Shown: positions 60,330 to 64,000 of the stretch, one piece after another | Numbering within the stretch: position 1 is the stretch's first letter | How the letters are laid out: every line of letters begins with the position of its first letter | Assembly (NCBI GenBank): GCA_036872755.1 | Contig: JAVHNS010000008.1 | Coordinates: 248,001 to 312,000 of the forward strand | DNA from: Orbilia blumenaviensis | Lineage: Eukaryota > Ascomycota > Orbiliomycetes > Orbiliales > Orbiliaceae | Length of the DNA: 64,000 nt | Direction: 5' to 3' | Translations under genes and position numbers: made by a program | Notes under the pieces: model-generated | What the model saw: only the letters and a program-made list of their open reading frames with translations | Told to the model about the DNA's origin: nothing | The model's database searches: none

Positions 60330-63194
60330 CTACTCGTCCCCACCAGCTAACTCCTGCCAAATATCGAAACCCTCCTCAAAAGTCTCAACATGTCTAACTT
60401 TCTTCTTCCTACCTTTCTTGACTTTCGGGGCATCTTTTAACTTATATGGGTCTTCTTCCTCCTTCCTTTCCACCACCTTCTCAACTATTTTCTTCCCTTC
60501 GGGCCTATACCTGTAATCCATTTTTCTTCTCACCAAACAGCCACGAGCGAGCGCTTGAACACCAACCACAATCTCCAACAACTCCTCAACCTTCCTTTCC
60601 ACAGCATCTCTCCAAGCTCGCTGAATCCTTTTCGCGGCCCTTTTTCGCCTAAACGTCTCAATGGCTGCTTCATGTTCTCTGGCTTCCTCAAGCAAGGTAG
60701 AAATTCTAGCAGATACGCCCCGCCGGAACTGCACAGTCCTCCACCATCCCTGAACCTTCATGGCAGACCGTGTAAACTTCGTGGATGCAAGGACTCTCGA
60801 TGCTAAAAATGCGAGTGCGGCAAGGACATATCGTTGATTGACGATAGTTTCTTTGCCTGGTGTAAATAGCTTTAGGAATGATTCGCTGCATCCGAATCCT
60901 TTTAGTCGCTGCTTGAGCTGCGCTTCGTTGTTTGTTGATGTCTTCGGGGCAGTCACTACCCGTCCGTCGATTAGGGGCTCGTATTCTTCCAGCGCGGCTT
61001 CCACAACACCGGTTTTGATGGCCCCTCCGATTCCCTTGTCAATGTTGACTCCTCTTCCAAGAGCAATGGTCTGCACCCATAATATAAGCTTCTTTAGATG
61101 TTGATCTTCCTCATCCTCATCGGCTTCAATGGGCTCCTTGATCCGATACTTCATCCTCACCCTCCTAACCTCCATCTCCACCTCTTCAAAATCGACCAAA
61201 AACCCAACACCCTTCTCCATCAATACTGCCCACAGAAGGCTCAATGTAACCTCCCGATGCCCATCAACCACATCCTTCGCTTTGACGCTTCCTAAGGGCA
61301 CTACCCCGTTGCGATATAGAACCGCTAGCACCTTATCCATGTTCGCTGCCTTTTCGCCTTTGCTTTTCGGGTACATCATTATCCCTTCCACGGGCTCCCT
61401 CAACAGTAGCTCCACAACTTTGCCTAGTCTGACTCCATCTCTTAGATCAACTTTCAAATTCTCTATTGCATACTCATACTCTTCCTCTGGTTTCTGCTCC
61501 ACTCGGAGCGTGTACCCGCATCCCTTGACCCCTCTGGCCATATTCGCCATCGATGGTAGTAATATTTTACCAGCGGCAATGAGCACACTTTCTGAGCTTT
61601 TCATCTCCGATGACTTCCTGAATACCAACCCGCTAAGCAATCCTGTCATTTTCGCATCATCAATTAGATGCACCAATACCAAACTTCTCAGCATGGTCCG
61701 TCTTAATGCCCAGGCTTTATCACCAGACGATTCGGCTTCAGTCCACACTCTCAAAGTTCCATGTGCGTTTGCACCGTAGGTTTCCCATTGTCCGTCTCCA
61801 TCTTCGTCGTCATCAATGTCAACGAAGAAGGCTTCAAAGAACTTCCGGATTTCAAGGTCGTTAGGAGTGGATCTGCCTAATGAACGGCCGGTGACGACTT
61901 CCATGCCAAGACGGAGGGCAAGAGGGTCGTATGTTTCTGTGAATAGCTTCGCGAACTTGTCACGGGCGCCTAGGTCTTCCGAGAGCTTTAGATTTTGGGA
62001 GATATTTTCCTCTGAGGGCTTTAGGGCGCCATGGAGGATGGATGCTTTCAGGCGATCCTGGAGGATACAGTAGGTGTCTGTATTATAAAGTGCGAGTAGA
62101 TCAGTTCTGAGGGATTCAACCGATTTGGATGCCTTAGCTGTCCCTTCTACGAGGATCGAGTCGAGGACTTGGGTCAGCAGCGTTTCTTGGGTCGATAGCC
62201 ATGTTGTTTGTGAATATAGTTCTGGTTTAAGGGATTGGTCGACGGATGAGAGAGATGGATAGGCTGAAGCGGATTTTCGAGCCGGCTTTTTGCTGACTGG
62301 TTTGACTGGCTTTCGAAGAGATTCGGAGTCGGAGTGTGCTTTGAGCTTTTGTAGTCGAAGACGGCTGACGGCTGAAGTTTTCTTTATGAGATCGTTGGAG
62401 GATGTGGCGGCGGTTGTAGTCATAGGTCGAGAGGAAGGGTTCATGCCACGAGAGATAGCTTTGAGGGCTGGACGAGCGTTGGGCACGGTGTTCGTGGAAA
62501 CCATCTTCTTATCAACAGCCGGTTTAGGTTTTAGAGGAGCCTTCTTCTTGTCGATAGCTCTTGTTGGTTTGAGAACTGGTTTAGGTTTTGTGACTGCAGG
62601 TTTTAACCTTGCGACAGCTGATGTATTTGTTGTCCCTGTGGTCTTTGAGACAGCGGTTGCTGCCACCCTACGTACTATCTCGGATATCCTTCGCCGTTTC
62701 TTGGGGGGCGGAACGGGCAGCTTGGTTGAGATAGATTGGGAAGATGTATTTGGCGATGAGGTCGGGAAGATGGTTGAGGCTGTTGAATCCATAGCAGAGA
62801 CGTCGGCGTGTAAAACGGAGCTATTAGCTTGCATGGGAGATGTGAAAGTTGGTAGGACTGTATAGGACCGAAGGGACCTTCGTCTGTTCTCCACAACCTC
62901 ATTTTGACCTCCGATGGAACTCCTTGGAGGCTGTGATGCTGGTTTATCATGACTGTCACGATTATTATTGTCGAGACTAGACCTCTGGACAAGACTGATA
63001 GGGATCTTGCGACGCTTGGGAAGAATTGAGAGGGAAGTTAAGGGACGACGTGATGGCCTTGATGACGGGTTGTTTTTCGCGGTGAAGCCGGTGGGGGTGG
63101 GGAGTGGAAGGCTTGAATCTGGGTCTGGAGATGCAGGACGGCGACGCTTTAAGCGGCGGTTGGAAGGTGGACAAGGTGTGTCTGTGACGTCCAT
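60330..63194 (-). CDS. Abnormal-spindle (ASPM/Asp)-like calmodulin-binding protein
   Basis: A single exon of 954 residues. The first 300 or so are basic, Ser/Pro/Lys-rich and disordered (microtubule-binding type). A calponin-homology region spans roughly 400-690. Its conserved block is L-K-V-D-L-R-D-G-V-R-L-G-K-V-V-E-L-L near 580-595, then A-A-N-M-D-K-V-L-A-V-L and D-V-V-D-G-H-R-E-V-T-L-S-L-L-W near 645. Three IQ-type motifs follow at about 811-827, 853-868 and 875-892, expected to bind calmodulin. The C-terminus is Lys-rich. The order CH then IQ is that of Asp/ASPM, which focuses spindle poles. Ascomycete homologues are often named calmodulin-binding protein Sha1. The protein has few IQ repeats compared with vertebrate ASPM, as usual for fungi. 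Confidence 0.92.
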   Translation of the reverse strand: MDVTDTPCPPSNRRLKRRRPASPDPDSSLPLPTPTGFTAKNNPSSRPSRRPLTSLSILPKRRKIPISLVQRSSLDNNNRDSHDKPASQPPRSSIGGQNEVVENRRRSLRSYTVLPTFTSPMQANSSVLHADVSAMDSTASTIFPTSSPNTSSQSISTKLPVPPPKKRRRISEIVRRVAATAVSKTTGTTNTSAVARLKPAVTKPKPVLKPTRAIDKKKAPLKPKPAVDKKMVSTNTVPNARPALKAISRGMNPSSRPMTTTAATSSNDLIKKTSAVSRLRLQKLKAHSDSESLRKPVKPVSKKPARKSASAYPSLSSVDQSLKPELYSQTTWLSTQETLLTQVLDSILVEGTAKASKSVESLRTDLLALYNTDTYCILQDRLKASILHGALKPSEENISQNLKLSEDLGARDKFAKLFTETYDPLALRLGMEVVTGRSLGRSTPNDLEIRKFFEAFFVDIDDDEDGDGQWETYGANAHGTLRVWTEAESSGDKAWALRRTMLRSLVLVHLIDDAKMTGLLSGLVFRKSSEMKSSESVLIAAGKILLPSMANMARGVKGCGYTLRVEQKPEEEYEYAIENLKVDLRDGVRLGKVVELLLREPVEGIMMYPKSKGEKAANMDKVLAVLYRNGVVPLGSVKAKDVVDGHREVTLSLLWAVLMEKGVGFLVDFEEVEMEVRRVRMKYRIKEPIEADEDEEDQHLKKLILWVQTIALGRGVNIDKGIGGAIKTGVVEAALEEYEPLIDGRVVTAPKTSTNNEAQLKQRLKGFGCSESFLKLFTPGKETIVNQRYVLAALAFLASRVLASTKFTRSAMKVQGWWRTVQFRRGVSARISTLLEEAREHEAAIETFRRKRAAKRIQRAWRDAVERKVEELLEIVVGVQALARGCLVRRKMDYRYRPEGKKIVEKVVERKEEEDPYKLKDAPKVKKGRKKKVRHVETFEEGFDIWQELAGGDE

Positions 63195-64000
63195 CGTGAG
63201 AGAATTGAGGGTTGGTCGGTCATGTGGATGCTAGTGCTATGATACTGTATGATATGTTATTGGTAGGTATACTGATATGAAGTCACGATGGTTGGTTGGT
63301 TGGCTGTTAATTCGTTGATGATGGATTGATGATGGTGGAAGTCGCGTATGTTGTGGTGGCGGACGAGACTAGTCGTTGGAGAAGAAGAGGGTGTTTAGGA
63401 GTTGAGGAGTCGATGCTGATGAGCAGCGAGCAACGGACTGACACCGGAAATGCTATACACACAATACTGCTAGGTGACACTCTAAACAATTCTGGGAGTT
63501 GAATGGAGGCTATCAATATCATAAACAACGATGAGTTGATCGGGCTTGATCGCTGATGGAATGTGTTGAGCCGTGGTCACCCAGACGTCAACATGTAAAC
63601 AAACAGCCCGCCCAATCAGGACGACCAGCCGAATCAGGCAGTTCTAAACATGACAAACAGTACAACGCACAACGAAGCGAGTTCGAAGGGGGAAAAAAGG
63701 AAAAGGCCTGGGCAATAAGGTTCGGGTGCAGCCGACCACGAGAAAGAGCCGCATGTCAAAACGTGGGGAAAGTTCCGCTCAATCGGTAACGATGACGATG
63801 TTAAATCCTCTCCTGGCTCGGTATCATGCGAATCTACGAGAGTTGAAGGACCCTGGGAAGGAGGGGTTTCTGGGAGGAAATTGGGTCGGGAACAGCTGGA
63901 AATGGTGTCGCCGCAGCTGGGCGACAACGGATATCTCAAAATCAGAGCCGGTATGACCATCACAGATACTGATATAATGAGGGATAGAATTGGTCATTTT
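63195..64000. other. Upstream region of the ASPM-like gene
   Basis: No supportable gene in the last 800 bp. The short frames have no domains. A forkhead-type site (63595-63603) is present. A neighbouring gene may begin beyond the window. Confidence 0.5.
63595..63603 (+). promoter_or_regulatory. Forkhead-type site GTAAACAAA
   Basis: An exact match to the yeast forkhead consensus (R-T-A-A-A-C-A-A), about 400 bp upstream of the ASPM-like start codon. In yeasts such sites drive G2/M genes, which would suit a spindle protein. A single 9-mer can occur by chance. Confidence 0.3.

Noticed and set aside
61129..62865. Two long + strand frames (216 and 191 codons)
   Set aside because: Antisense shadows of the ASPM-like gene; no independent domains or start context.

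Overview
The window is nuclear DNA from a filamentous ascomycete (Pezizomycotina). The evidence is short introns of about 53-144 bp with GTRNGT donors and CAG/TAG acceptors, a GT41 O-GlcNAc transferase, COP9 signalosome subunit 1, an aspartate/glutamate-type mitochondrial carrier, an ASPM-like spindle protein, and secreted Thr-rich proteins with the Pezizomycotina-style 'C-x-A-D-N-C-L-R-A' and 'S-S-A-C-S-C' motifs. Gene spacing is wide. An early-diverging class (Orbiliomycetes or Pezizomycetes) is possible, but the sequence alone does not settle it. All gene models are hand-spliced from splice signals and reading frame.

Layout. 1-7610: no supportable gene. 7611-13217 (-): O-GlcNAc transferase with a very long Gln/Asn-rich N-terminus. 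13218-21042: about 7.8 kb of non-coding DNA. 21043-23382 (-): EF-hand mitochondrial carrier. 25830-27466 (+): COP9 signalosome subunit 1. 31807-33381 (+): intracellular-type subtilase. 35372-36214 (+): 280-residue protein that I think has a gasdermin-like fold. 38703-39998 (+): secreted Thr-rich/Cys-rich protein. 42108-44096 (+): F-box protein. 44373-45504 (-): cystinosin homologue. 47929-49244 and 50775-52009 (both -): tandem paralogues of a secreted Thr-rich protein. 54524-56044 (-): two small unrecognised genes with uncertain structure. 56791-57998 (-): SET-domain protein. 58754-59654 (-): AT-hook/Myb-like protein. 60330-63194 (-): ASPM/Asp-type calponin-homology and IQ protein.

The two ends of the window hold single-copy housekeeping genes (OGT, carrier, CSN1 at left; SET, Myb-like, ASPM at right). 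The middle (about 28-56 kb) is more accessory: lineage-type secreted proteins, orphan genes, two short inverted-repeat elements that look like one MITE family, and the subtilase plus gasdermin-like pair.

That pair is the most interesting item. In Podospora the het-Q locus couples a gasdermin (HET-Q1) with a subtilisin-like protease (HET-Q2) that removes a short C-terminal tail to trigger cell death. Here a complete Asp/His/Ser subtilase lies 2 kb upstream of, and on the same strand as, a 280-residue protein with a predicted beta-rich core and a short acidic tail. The fold assignment is by eye and needs a structure-based check.
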